From Sinonovacula constricta (lineage: Eukaryota > Mollusca > Bivalvia > Cardiida > Solecurtidae), in NCBI GenBank assembly GCA_007844125.1, contig CM017559.1, positions 35,083,260 through 35,147,259 on the forward strand: 64,000 nucleotides of DNA, read 5' to 3'. The notes beneath the pieces are model-generated. The model was not told where the DNA came from and made no database searches. It saw nothing but the letters and a program-made list of their open reading frames with translations. A program made the translations under genes and the position numbers. This document shows, piece after piece, positions 47,226-59,320 of the stretch. Each line of letters opens with the position of its first letter. Positions within the stretch are counted from its first letter, which is position 1.

Positions 47226-49080
47226 ACAGCAGATACATGTAAACGTAGTACCATCCATGACCGCATCAACCAACACCAGACAGTTGTATTGACTAGTGCA
47301 AGCTAGGGATGTTACATGTACATCCACAACATGTGAAGGACTAATGCGAGGATGGGGGTGGGGATGTTGAAGGGAAGGGGGTAAAATGTGCGAACAAACA
47401 TATTAGCTCTGCTTACTAATTGGATGAAATAAGAGTCATTTTACATGAAGATAGGTCGTCTAATGACCATTCTAATAAATAAAACATCCAGTTAGAAATA
47501 ATATTACAGTAGACATCCAGCCTGTTTTTTAAATATTAAAAAGACAAAACAAAAATAAAAGGGAATGATAACTCAGATTTTTTTAAAATTCTGAATTTTG
47601 TTTAAATACGCAAAATATGGACATTAGAACACAACTGGGTTTTTACTCCTAAAAATGTTAAATGTTCGACAGTGTACATACACTCTTAAACAAACGAGTA
47701 TATTCAGTGTTTTATCTTACAACAAGATCGAAGAATGAACCGATATATAAAATTTTACCAATTTATTGCTGTTTGCTGACTTACTTTGACAAACAATTAT
47801 TTCACCATTTTGAAATTAATTTCAATGCACGTTTTCTCTGCAGATTAACCATGGATTTTTTTCCAATTTTGATTCTAGACGTGTACATATCATATCCAAC
47901 AGCTCCAGCAGACTTGACATGGGATGCATGAAAACACTCCTGTGATTAAAGATATGGGTTCTGACAATCCGTAAAGAGGAAGTTTCAAATTAGCAAATTC
48001 TCCCTTTACCATTCCTGTGTCAGCTATATTGAAGCATTGCTTTCCTACGTTCCAGCCCTTAGCCATAGGGTTGATATTTTAAAACTGTATAAAACACCAT
48101 TACAAGATTGTTTTATGTAATCATAAATGAGTGCTTTTGATAATTCTAATCTAGGTTAAAACATACCACTGACATAGGGATCGTAGGCCGATGTTTAAAG
48201 TGTTGAAGAGCTAGATATTGATTTATATAGCATTGAGTTGGGATGAGATAGTAACAAAGCATAGTAAATTTACTGAAATGTCAATATCTTTGCAATCAGC
48301 TGAAAATTAATTAGTATATTTATACACATAGACTAGCGATTCGGAAGAATAATGACTATGGTTATATGATTATGGAAAATTTAAACATTTTCCTTCTATT
48401 TCCATAGTCAATAACGTCAAAAGCTGATAATAAAAGGTATTTGATTTCAATGGTAAGCGACGCGTCCGTTGTCATGACGTTGAAACTGAAGAAGAAGTGC
48501 ATGACCAACAACCAGCTTGTCGCTTAAATTTGGTATCTTACATCATTCCTATCACCACTTAACCCGATATAAAACACTGATAATTCATATTTCACTCAAT
48601 CAATTTATTATCGAAAGTAGCTTTTCTGGGTCAATGTATTAATAATATTAAACTGTAACTTTCTTTACGTAGTTGTCGTTTTGGACCTAAATCCACGATT
48701 TTGAGTAAGAAAGGTATGCCTATACAAACTCTTCTCATAAATTGTACAGGTAATATTGTTCATAAACATTAAAAAGACATTCAGTGTTAAATCTATGATA
48801 ATTTAAAAGTCATCCCCTGAATATTCTAACTTGCTTATGTAATAAGTATTCGTGGATACACGTAAATAGATCGTGAAAAGTACGCGTACCGACTATCGTG
48901 ACAAAGAAAGCAATATATGAATAATGTGACAACTTTTGTGGGTTTTTTTTGTGCGCACTTTTTAAACTTTTGAAGAAAATGGAATAATTTATATAACAAG
49001 AATAGTACAATCTGCAGTGTATTTCTCTATTTTTACCTTTTACAATGTAGCAGCTATTTAGCAAAGTTTTGGTATGTCTT
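47226..49080. other. Non-coding stretch
   Basis: A G-rich tract lies near 47350-47385. The ORF at 47662-47931 has no recognisable domain. No gene is supported. Confidence 0.45.
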
Positions 49081-49084
49081 CTTC

Positions 49085-49340
49085 TATTGACAAGAAAAGC
49101 CGTTGATGCGAAGCATCAAAGGCGACGCAAAAACTGGAACTTACTGTTAAAGCAAAATGTAACAAAGCATTGTTTTAACGTAAGTGTGTGCTTCTGTGGT
49201 TTACAATAACACAATGAAACGACATTAGAAATAAGACTTAACAAAAGCTGCTGTCAAGTGAAAGGCTGTACATGTATTTTCATCCAATATAAGACCGAAA
49301 TACTTCTTAATACCAAACTGACTTATATGAAAAGCAATAT
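49085..49340. repeat. Dispersed element with TGATGCGAAGCATCA hairpin, copy 2 (partial)
   Basis: GACAAGAAAAGCCGTTGATG...GAAGCATCAAAGGCGACGC matches the ends near 4081 and 51775. AAAGCAAAATGTAACAAAGCATT also matches the sequence after the hairpin in copy 1. The right boundary is uncertain. Confidence 0.5.
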
Positions 49341-49429
49341 TTTAATATTATCCAAGATGGATACGGCTATTTAGTAAATCTGGGTGTAAGAAAGTAAAAT
49401 TAGTCTGAGCATAATTTGTTTTTGCAAAA

Positions 49430-49900
49430 ATGTTCGTGGAATAAGACTTGTACAAAGAACAAAATCTCATGTTGGGATTGAACCCAGACCGTCCCCTCGA
49501 ATCCTGAGTCCATAACCTTAACTTCTTGACGAGGAATACTACAGCCATGTTATAAATAATTTCTTAGTGTGTTGAACGTTTCTTTAATGATCATCCAAAA
49601 TCGTTAATAAGATATTTCTTTCGAAAACTTGTCATATGGTTTGAATTCGGAACTCTCCGTTCCCGAGTCTATTACAAAGAACACTTCAAGCATATTATAA
49701 ATACGTTTTCGGTGTGTTGCTTATTTTTCTTATGCAAGCGAATTGATCTTCCGAATCTTTAATGAGATCATTTTGAAACCGTGTGACAGGGCTAGGGTTT
49801 CAATTTGAAATCTTTCCGACTTAAGGTACAAAAACACAATCTCTTGACCACAAACACTTAATAGATGCTATAAAAGCATTCGTGCACGCTGGCAACACTG
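49430..49900. repeat. Three diverged tandem modules of about 160 bp
   Basis: Three successive modules carry the same order of words: a GGATTGAACCCAGACCG / GTTTGAATTCGGAACTCTCC / GTTTCAATTTGAAATCTTTCC segment, then ...GAGTC..., then CATGTTATAAATAATTTCTTAGTGTGTTG / CATATTATAAATACGTTTTCGGTGTGTTG / GATGCTATAAAAGCATTCGTGC. Read on minus, the first module resembles a tRNA-like box B (GGGTTCAATCCC). It may be an old SINE trimer. Confidence 0.5.
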
Positions 49901-51770
49901 GTAATTGTATTTTTAGATTTGCACGGACCTTACAGAAATCGTGTATGTATATTGCGAGTATCTTAAAATATTGCATAAACATGACATCTTAAATAAGATT
50001 ATACAGTGCATACTCAATGACCGTTCAGAACAAGCTTTCTCTGGCTACGGACTGTTTTGTTTCTAATAAATAACCTCAATTTGGTAACATGCAGTCCGAA
50101 CATCGTAGGACACACAGAAGAGCATTCCTGTCTACGTTCGTAAGTAAGTCTCCAGGTATATTTAGTTAAATGTTTGGAAATTTTGATATAAAAAATAAAT
50201 AAAAATAAACCAAAATATCTAGTTTTCTGCCATATTTGCATGGAAATTACAGACACTCAAAAATAAAATAAACAATTGAAATAATTAAACAAAAATATAT
50301 CGCCGTTTAGGCCTACTTAATTTTTTAACGCATAGTAGACATGGAAACAGAATACGTATTATGGTACAATTAACATTTACCTAAAACAAACCGACAAATT
50401 GCGATGAACTATTAATGTTTATTTTATCATGCAGTAAGTATTAGGAAATGAGTTGATATTGTATATGAGGCACCTATAGTGTAGTGTCTGACGCAATTGA
50501 TCTGACGCAAACACAACCGCTTCCAAATAAATCTGAAAGTGTTCTTTTATTGAAAATTCTAAATCTACACTTATATGTGATATATGTACCGAATACATTT
50601 CCTTGAGACGAATCAAAATCGTTTTATAAGATTCATTTGAAGTGTCTGTAAAATTTTGAAAGAGAGAAAAAAAAATTAACTACAAACCAAACCCTATAAA
50701 ACAAACAACTTCTGAAGCTTCAGGGTTAACATAAAACATAAAAGACATAAATTATTAAATTAAGATGTAAGCTCTTAAAATACAAGTTTATATCTATCAC
50801 ACATGACTGCTTAGGCATTTAATGGAGTCTCACGTTAACTCGTAGTTTTCATCTTTCTTGATGCTTTAAAGTTGAATGAAATCGTTTACATTAGTATATT
50901 CAATAATTTCATGAAAACTAAAAGCTGTTTTATATTCTTCTTTATAATAAGTAGGACTTCTATGATTTTATAGTAAATCAGAGTATTAAATAAAACAGGG
51001 AATAATGTTAATTTTATATGTGTTATCATTCCTTAAAACAAAAAATCTGAAATGGTCACGATATTTTATAAAAGACTTTAATGAAAAATTCAAATAAAAA
51101 TATTATTAATTTTAAACGGATTTCCCAAGTCATCCCAGAAATTAATCCTGACATTCCTATTTCTATGTGCCTACGAAAGTAACATTTAAAAATATAGAAA
51201 TATCGAGCCGTTCGAATGGCGCTGATGAAGAGTTGTTTAACAGCAGTGGTTTAAGTGGGTTTGTTCACCATTTAAGGTTATTTCTGGACTTCACATATAA
51301 ACAAATGCTGACAAAGTGAAAATGCATCCGGCTTAAATAACATGCACGACTGATCTGGATTAACAACAAAAATCACTATGCTTGTATCATTTTCAGCGAA
51401 ATATTACAAAACCTAACCTGCAGCGTCTGGGGTGGGTGATCCTTTTATAACAATCGTTTTCTCAAATGCTAAACCTGATTTTTCATCGTAAACAGTCTAT
51501 AAAGAAACAATTCCACACATCAGTGCCCGTATGATTGAAGGATACTCTACTTTAAAATGTCCTTAAAACGTTTGAAGCATGAATCTTAATAATCCATTAA
51601 TCCATTGTCTTCTAATAGAAAGGAATATAATTTAAAAAAACAACAACATAGGCTTACAATGGTACTGTCAAGAACCAATTTGGATATGCATTAGAATTAT
51701 TGCTTTTCAGAAATGAGACCACCGATAACTATCAAGTGCTTTCAAAGTGCATAAATAAGCACATCAAAAG
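49901..51770. other. AT-rich non-coding stretch
   Basis: No gene or repeat was supported. Small ORFs lack recognisable features. Confidence 0.45.
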
Positions 51771-52140
51771 AAAGGCAAGAAAACCGCTGATGCGAAATAT
51801 CAAAGACGACGCAGACAGTTAAAACACATTTAAAAGAAATTGTGGCATACATTTTTAGACTTAAGATATGATGGTATCCGGCAGTTTTCTGTATTCAAAT
51901 ACATGTAAAAATAAATAAATAATTAATAAAATATAAAAATAAAAAATAAAATCCCATGTCCCGAATAATGATGCGTTTCTTATCAGAGTTATGAAAATCC
52001 GCAATACAGACTTTCCCCGTGTGCAAATTTCTGTGAGCATTCCATAAATAGGCGTAGCGCTCTAGGACGTCGCCAATAATCATAAATTGTTTATGTCATT
52101 TAAAGTTGGAATCAGCGGTGCTATACTTTGATGCATAACT
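51771..52140. repeat. Dispersed element with TGATGCGAAGCATCA hairpin, copy 3
   Basis: GCAAGAAAACCGCTGATGCG...AAATATCAAAGACGACGC (hairpin partly mutated) begins the copy. Its right half (AAAATCCGCAATACAGACTT, GTGAGCATTCCATAAATAGG, GACGTCGCCAATAATCATAA) aligns with 4590-4720. It is shorter than copy 1 because of internal deletion. Confidence 0.55.
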
Positions 52141-52184
52141 GTTTGTTTTAAGACTCTGAAGAAAAGGAATGCGTATAATTGTTC

Positions 52185-52520
52185 CATTGAGACAGATCCG
52201 ATGCAACACGTGGTTATGTTGGTGTTATGGTTACAGATGCGACGCAACACGTGATTATGTTGCTGTAATGATGACAGATTCGACGCAACACATTGCTATG
52301 TTGTTGTTATGGGGACAGATCCGACGCAACACGTGGTTATATTCTGTTATGTTTACAAATTCGACGCAGTACGTAGTTATGCTGCTGCTGTGGTGATAGG
52401 TCCGACGTAACACGTAGTTATGTTGTTGTTATACTAAAAGATTTGACGCAACACGCGGTTATGTTGTAGCTATGTTGACACATTCGTCGCAACGCGTGGT
52501 TATGTTGCTATTATGGTGTT
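52185..52520. repeat. Minisatellite of about 44 bp, eight copies
   Basis: Units read GACAGATCCGACGCAACACG followed by TGGTTATGTTGTTGTTATGG with moderate divergence. Units 1, 2 and 4 carry an intact CACGTG E-box, which is mutated in the others. The ORFs at 52169-52396 and 52472-52717 run through or out of the array and are not supported as genes. Confidence 0.85.
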
Positions 52521-53984
52521 ATACAATCTCAATAAATTCAGATATTACAAAATGTAGATCTGATGACGGTTCGAAAGTACTGTCTATAAACAAAATGGTT
52601 TTCCCTGATTACTATTTTTATAACAGCCAATCAGAGAGCGTAATGCATAAAGCTTTCGGTAAGAGTTGCAAAATGTCCGCTATCGATGATGCTGTAGAAA
52701 AGTGTTTGTCAAAATAAGGATTTCGCTACCGGATGATGTTACTGATGTTGAAACAAATGGGTCACCGCATACAACGCACCTGCCTTCCGTGACATAAGTC
52801 CCTGTTTGCGTTTATTTGTAAATAGGCGCAACCATTAAAATGATACGTTCTGAACGCTTCGGATCATCATTTACTTCTGATTGGTTGGGAAGGTTTCATT
52901 GACTCGTCGCCAGATCCTGAAAGGTTTTCAAGATATGATTGTAATAAGATTGGCTGTTTGGGTATGTCAGGTAGTTGCCGGCGTCAGGCTATATATCAAC
53001 AAAGCCATAATCAATCACGCGTTTTCTTTGAAATTTAAACGGAAGTGTTAAGACACCGAAAATATATGTTTCTGAAAGGTTGGTCGTCCTTAATATTTCA
53101 AAGCAGATATGCCTTTCAAAGGGACATACTTCTATCTAGCATGCTGTTTTTTTTATTGCAGTACTATTAGTAACATGGACTGCATCTCCTATCCACAAAC
53201 TTGCCTTCTTTGGGAATTATTTTCAATCATATATGAGATTATGTTTACGTGTTTTGAAAATTCGTTACCGGGATGTTTCATGCATATGCGTTCCGTAACA
53301 AGTCTTTGCTATTTTTGTTACCTTTCCGTCCGACTAGGTTTACCATTGTACAGCTACGTGCCCTTAAAGTGAAATGTTTAAACTGTATCTAAACACCATG
53401 TACCTGCCTTGGTATGTAAGCATTAATAGGTGCTATAAATGAGGGATTTTGATCGAAAACAAGAACTTCTATTCCCATAAAGCCTACTTTGTAGGTGCAT
53501 AAATATGACTAATATAAGGAAATATGACAGAGTCCTATAAGCATTGCAAATTATACAATTTATATCGATCCGCTTCACAAAAATGGGACTGGGAATAAAA
53601 CTGCAAAACACCGGCAGATCCGTGGATCTACAACGACCCAAAAACTTGAGAGGATAAAAGAAATGATCTGTATCCGAACATAAAGCTCAATTTACTCTGA
53701 CCGTTGCAGGTTGATGGAGCTCTGTAATTGACATTTACGTTTCTAAACGACTTGAAAGCACGCTTAATACAAACAACGTTATCAAAAGAGGGTATGATTC
53801 AAAACTAATGTGTATTGTTCATAAACATACACAGCGATTGGTGGACAATGCAAACAGTAAGTTCAAAAAAGCTAGATCCGAGAACGGTTGGCCGAAAAAA
53901 TTGAAATTATACGCCATATATTGTACATCATCTCCTTTCATATACCATCGCGGTATTAAGTTTTAATTAAAAATTCACATTGAG
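52521..53984. other. Non-coding stretch with repeat fragments
   Basis: On minus, 53490-53560 contains the right end of hairpin-core subfamily 2 (GCAATGCTTATAGGACTCTG...). The adjacent 53560-53640 (CCACGGATCTGCCGG..., GTGAAGCGGATCGATATAA) resembles 56740-56825, defining another dispersed repeat. The 87-residue ORF at 53109-53372 has no known motif. Confidence 0.4.
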
Positions 53985-54233
53985 AGGTTTCAGTGGACGT
54001 AGTGGTAGAGTCGCCAATTTGTAACTCCTCTGACTGTTTTGCCTCACACCGCGTTGGCTCGAGTCCCGTTCGGGCCGACTGACTTAACGAGGGGTGGTCT
54101 TTCAAATGTTCTGCGGTGCGCCGGTGGTTCTACCCAGACATTTGTTTAGGATCTTCCTCCACCAAAAACAGCTAAACATCGCTGTACTGATCATAATGGG
54201 TCGTTGCGATGTATCTCAAAAACAAAACATAAA
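53985..54233 (+). repeat. tRNA-derived SINE (family 1)
   Basis: Full-length copy with box A (GTAGTGGTAGAGTCGCC), ACTCCTCTGACTG, box B (GGCTCGAGTCCC), CGCCGGTGGTTCTACCC, AGACATTTGT, TCTTCCTCCACCAAAAACAG, GGGTCGTTGCGATGTATCTC and an A-rich tail. Confidence 0.88.
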
Positions 54234-54614
54234 ATACAAGTGCTATTACATATACTCCCACATGTAACATGCACACAGTGGTTAGGACACACAATCCTTT
54301 TTGTTTGCATTAATATCCACGTGCAATAACTCACTCATATCAACACACATGTACACTCACGCACATACCTAGACGAGTGAGGTATTTATCTATATCTAGT
54401 TTGTTTGACAACAACTAATTATCATACATTTTAAACAATATGTAAGCTTGTAACAATGACTAACTTTAAAGATATTAACCAAAAAACGAGATGCATTTAT
54501 AGCAATTCCACTATTCCAACACAATGAATTCGTCCTACCGAAATGAGAGACATTAAAAGTATGACAGGTAATAATGTTCAATCATGCATTGCTTTGATTT
54601 CGTAGACTAGTGAT

Positions 54615-55090
54615 TCTCCTCATTTTCTTTTCTTGATTCAAAATGTTAATCCCACTTACAGTCAACAACTTTGTGTACCAGTTTTAATAGAAATAATACT
54701 CTTTCTTTTAAATACTTTGTGGACCTTATTTTTCAGTGACGTCACAGCTTTCATCATAACATATCAAAGAAAGAGTCAGCGCTTGGTAATTTGTTATTCA
54801 AATATATCGGGTTTCTTTTCATTGCTTGCAGTTGAGAAACCCCTCATTAAGTGCGAGGTTATATGTCTGAAGACCCGGTTTAAGCACCCTAGTCGGTCCT
54901 TTTTGCCGGCAGACCGTTCCAATGGCAGAAACTGCTGGGTATGCTCATTTTGTTAAATGATTCATCACATATTTACTTTTACATTTGGCTTGCATGTGAA
55001 TACCTTTGTCCTGTGCCTTTTTAAATTTTGGCATAAGCTGCATTTCTCATAGAGCTTTGTCATATATACTTATTATCTTTTATTGGTATA
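54615..55090 (+). repeat. Hairpin-core element, subfamily 2, copy F
   Basis: Matches 38598-39085: CAGTGACGTCACAG near 54735, CATATCAAAGAAA, GTCAGCGCTTG, TTTCTTTTCATTGCTTGCAG, AGTGCGAGGTTA, CCGGTTTAAGCACC and the core TAGTCGGTCCTTTTTGCCGG (hairpin partly lost), then GCATGTGAATACCT. The TGACGTCA CRE palindrome is kept in both copies. Confidence 0.7.
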
Positions 55091-56160
55091 ACAAGAAACA
55101 TTTCTCTAACACTGAAATGAGTAATGCTTAAAAATACATTTATTAACATAGCGTTATTGTGGTGATCGTTACATATGTCCAATTATATAAATACATGTAC
55201 GAACAATTATATAATAAGTGCATTGGGCGTGTGCTTAATTAATTTAGTGTTACCTGAAAAGATATCGAACAATGTTATTTATTGGTACTAACATCCAGGT
55301 AAAAAATAAGTATTACACCACATTTGTTATTATAAAGGGTATTTTCTATCAGAGTCATGCTGCACAGTTAGCTATTTTAAAGTAAGCAAATCATGTGACC
55401 ATTTACTTTTGACATGGCATCAATGATGACCTCTGCACAGCAACACCTCTTAGCAGCAACAGTTTTCTGTGTCTCCGCCAAATGTTGCTGTGGAGAGGTT
55501 TCAATGTATTTTGGTTATATTTAACTGCTTACAGGAATATGATTTGTCTGTGTGTTTTCTTGCTCATACTTACTGTTACAAATATTTTCTTTTAATTTAT
55601 ACTGTGTGTATTTTAAAACACGCTATTAAAAGCAGTTTAATTAACAGCTGACTTACGGGAACGGAAATCTTCTTTTCAAATTATGCAAACCATCCAATGT
55701 GTCATTTAATTTCTGATCGCAAATGTGAAATCCAGTGTTATGAAAGGAGATTATTAGTAAAACAGTTTTAGAAATAAACATTCATAGCGGAGCGAATTTA
55801 ATTATTTAGGCTCAAAGAAAAGAGCACCATATCGCCTTTCAATGTGCTCACACGCATCAACCCGCGTAGGTGTACACACATAAAGACTGATAAAAGCAAG
55901 ACAGAAGCACACACCCAGCGCGTGAACAAATATGAACAATCTTTAGATACAGTAAGTCTAATGTTGCTACTAAAGCTTATCATAAACTTGGATTTAACAA
56001 GAGTTTCTTTAAAGAAATATTTAAATTAAACGCAATAAGACCTAAGTTAATATTTCCATAATTTAACGAAACGCAAAGTAAACATTACTTATTTGATATA
56101 ATTAGTTGGCTAATATCCTTAAGGCTTTTCAAAATAGGTGTCTAAACCTATGGCCTAACG
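55091..56160. other. Non-coding stretch
   Basis: No gene or repeat was supported. Confidence 0.45.
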
Positions 56161-56164
56161 GAAA

Positions 56165-56450
56165 AAAGAACGAATACCTATAGACCGATTCGTTTGGTTG
56201 TCTGGGAAGAAGAAAACAAGAATAAGAAAATATGACAATAAGTCCTCTGAGCATTGTAACATATACCAAAATCTGAAAAGGCACAGGACAAAGGTATTGA
56301 GTTCACATTTAAGCTAAATGTAAAAGTAAGAACAAAGCTGTGATGAGTCATTAAAGAAAAAACAGCAAACCCAACAGTTACTGTCTTGTAACGGTCAGTC
56401 GGCAAAAGAGATCGACTGGGTTGCTTAAACCGGTTTAACAGAATGAGAGA
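56165..56450 (-). repeat. Hairpin-core element, partial copy G
   Basis: A minus-strand copy: GAATAAGAAAATATGACAAT...CTGAGCATTG at the low end (right end of subfamily 2), then CGGTCAGTCGGCAAAAGAGA and TTGCTTAAACCGGTTTAAC. The left half is missing. Confidence 0.6.
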
Positions 56451-57372
56451 AGGATTGCCGGTATGGAAACGTCGAAATGGAAATAGCTTTGATTGAGGGT
56501 TGTACTGATTGTATCTTCACATCAATAAAATGAACCATAAATCACTTTTAGTTATATTACATTTACTTCAATTACACTTTCGAAATGCCTTATTACTTTA
56601 TGATTTCACTAATAATTTTAAGAACAAATCTGTCTGTTGATGTTTAAAAAAACTTAGTGATATTTTACGTCAATGTCAAATAGTCTCGCACAGGTAAAAC
56701 AACTTTGTGTACATCGTATCTAAGCCTGTTAATAGCAAAACGTGACAGGAATGTTATTATGTCGATTTGCTTCACCAATAAAGTTACAGGAAATAAAACT
56801 GAGAAACTCCAGGAGATCCGTGGAATAGAAATGTTGTCATTCCAGTGTTTATCTTCATTTGCTTCTGACGACGTTTGACATGTTGTTTTTTTTTCGCCAA
56901 GGATCTTTGATATGTTGGTGTAACTGACAATTGTTTTCATTCTTGTAGCAAATTATCTCAGGCAGCTAATATGAGATGTAATTACATGACAGGAAAATAA
57001 TTGTGAATTGCATCATTGATAAAGACAGTAGTTAAATTTCTGCTTGTTTTGCGATATTTCTAAGGTCTCCAAATAAAACCTGACGTTTAAGCGCGAAATT
57101 CCACAAGCATTTGATTATGTATACACAAGTGATATCATTTAACTTGTTTTATTTATTTGAGTCACAAAACAATACAAAAACAATTTTCGAATGTTAACTC
57201 AAATCTTTCTAAAGACTATTTTCACTGCCTTTGTCCTTAGTAAAGTTGGTAAGATTATCTATGGGCGATCCCCTCGTTATTCTGCTTAAACTATCAACAT
57301 TTGTGACGTTACAATTGAATCTTTTATCCAGTAGTTAAAGTCGTATACATTTTTGCTATATTCCAATTTTGA

Positions 57373-57413
<41 letters not shown>

Positions 57414-58940
57414 CAATAACATCATATGTAACCTTTTCATGTTTGCGGAATAACTAACGGAAAGTAGTTGCAAAAATACTTTGATATTTTTGATCACATT
57501 TTGCATGGCCCGTATGTCCTTCAGTTATTACCATATATTTATTACCATATATACATATTATGTATTTTTTAATCACTTCGTCTGCATTGAGTATGTATTG
57601 TAAATAAAGAACGACATTGCTTTAGCTGTTGCATAGTGTTTAGCTCATTTTTTAAATTAACACGAAATAATGGCAAGAAGGAACAGCTGGTCAATCTAGG
57701 CAGCATATCCTTAAATCCAATAATACCAAATAGATTTTCATGTCAGATCATCGATACCTAGATCAGGATATCTTCATCTTTCATGAGTTCTGATTCTAGT
57801 ACAAATTTCTGTTGTGAAGAGATCAGTTGGAGACGAGAGAAACGATTGATACATAGTTTTACAAATATTCTCAAATGAAGTAACGGAACACATTTTCTAT
57901 TTCCATTCATACAGATTAAAATTATTATAAAGCGTGGTACATTTACAATTTCAAACGCGATTAATAAGAATTCCACATGACAACGCTTTTTGGAGAAGAA
58001 CTAATTCACATGATATTGAGACATAGGCTGGTTTCTGTGTAATCTTTTATTCTTGTAAATAGATACCACAACGAGGAATTAAAGTCCACATTATTAGAAT
58101 TATTATCTTACATTTTGCGCCTGTATAATTCAGTATGAACCGATGAACATTACGACTAGATTTCTTTCTAAATATATGTAACGCTTTTTCTAAATAATTA
58201 TTTGATAGTTTATTAAAATATTTATCTCGCCGCTGTGCCGTGATAATAATAACACACCCGCGAATACGTTTTCTGAGCACTTGTTATACATGTACGTTTA
58301 TTATATATCAAACAAGGGTTTGCGGGATTTTGACGACGTACTTGCATAAGCTCGTTATCATAATCAAGCCTAAGAACTTGTTTACCGAAATCACGCGAGA
58401 CTGACACGACTGCGATCGTCTTCCTCCGACATGTTAAATGCAGTCCGAGCATCCTCCATTATTGAATTGTTGAAACATTAAAATCATAAACATGTTAATG
58501 GCGACTTCACAAGATTGGTCATGCTTACACCAGGTAAATGCTAATAAGCATGCAAAAAATTGATGAATTTAAATACGCCAGTAAACACGCAATATCATTT
58601 TTTTTACTTGAAGCCGTTGCTTGCATGTTCATAGAGCGGTTCAGCTACATGTAATGCTACATGTATATGTGCCTTCTATCGGTATACCCTTATCCAATAC
58701 AAACATGTACATTGTAAAGTTATTCGTCATTTTATTTATGAGCCATGTAACATTTATAAAACATTTAACATCATTCTTTTAAGAATTCATGATCGCAACG
58801 ACAACAGCCTAGTGCAATAGATGACGGAGAAACAAACCATGCGTATACTTTGCCTGGGCCATTTGTAATTCGTAGAACATGTGTCATAAGTTCACAGGGG
58901 CAAAGTTCTTATTTTTTACATACAGTTAACATTATACACA
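56451..58940. other. Non-coding stretch with (CAA)n
   Basis: A pure (CAA)n microsatellite lies at 57375-57413. A repeat segment shared with 53560-53640 lies at 56740-56825. No gene is supported; ORFs here lack family features. Confidence 0.45.
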
Positions 58941-58943
58941 ATA

Positions 58944-59320
58944 TTGAATAGGTCGATAAGAAAAGGTCCTATCGAAATTTTCCACAGACATTTAAATCTA
59001 ATCTACCTCTAGACAAAGGCAAACAGGGTAAATGTAAAAGTGACAAAATACAGAGACGAGACATAACACACAAAAAGGAACAAAACCCATCAATTACCTC
59101 CTTGGAACGGTCAGTCGGCAAAAGGACCGACTAGTTTGCTTAAACCTGGTTTCTGGAGCTCTCCAGCGTTACACTTCCCGAAGGTTTTTTTTTCTATCAA
59201 ACAAACAGTGTAAAAAAAAAAATCTCGTCAAAGTGAGACAACTAAAGTAAGCACCTGCATCGGGAGTTAAAACTGATAAAAAAATTAAAAGTGCATCTAG
59301 ACTTGTCAATTTACACTTAT
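58944..59320 (-). repeat. Hairpin-core dispersed element, copy D
   Basis: A minus-strand, nearly full-length copy: AGGTCGATAAGAAAAGGTCC, CTAGACAAAGGCAAACAGGG, GGTCAGTCGGCAAAAGGACC (core), ACACTTCCCGAAGG, CAAACAGTGTAAA and CATCGGGAGTTAAAACTGAT. Confidence 0.72.

Noticed and set aside
52472..52717. 81-residue ORF running out of the 44-bp minisatellite
   Set aside because: Its start lies in the repeat and the unique part has no recognisable motif or transcription signal.
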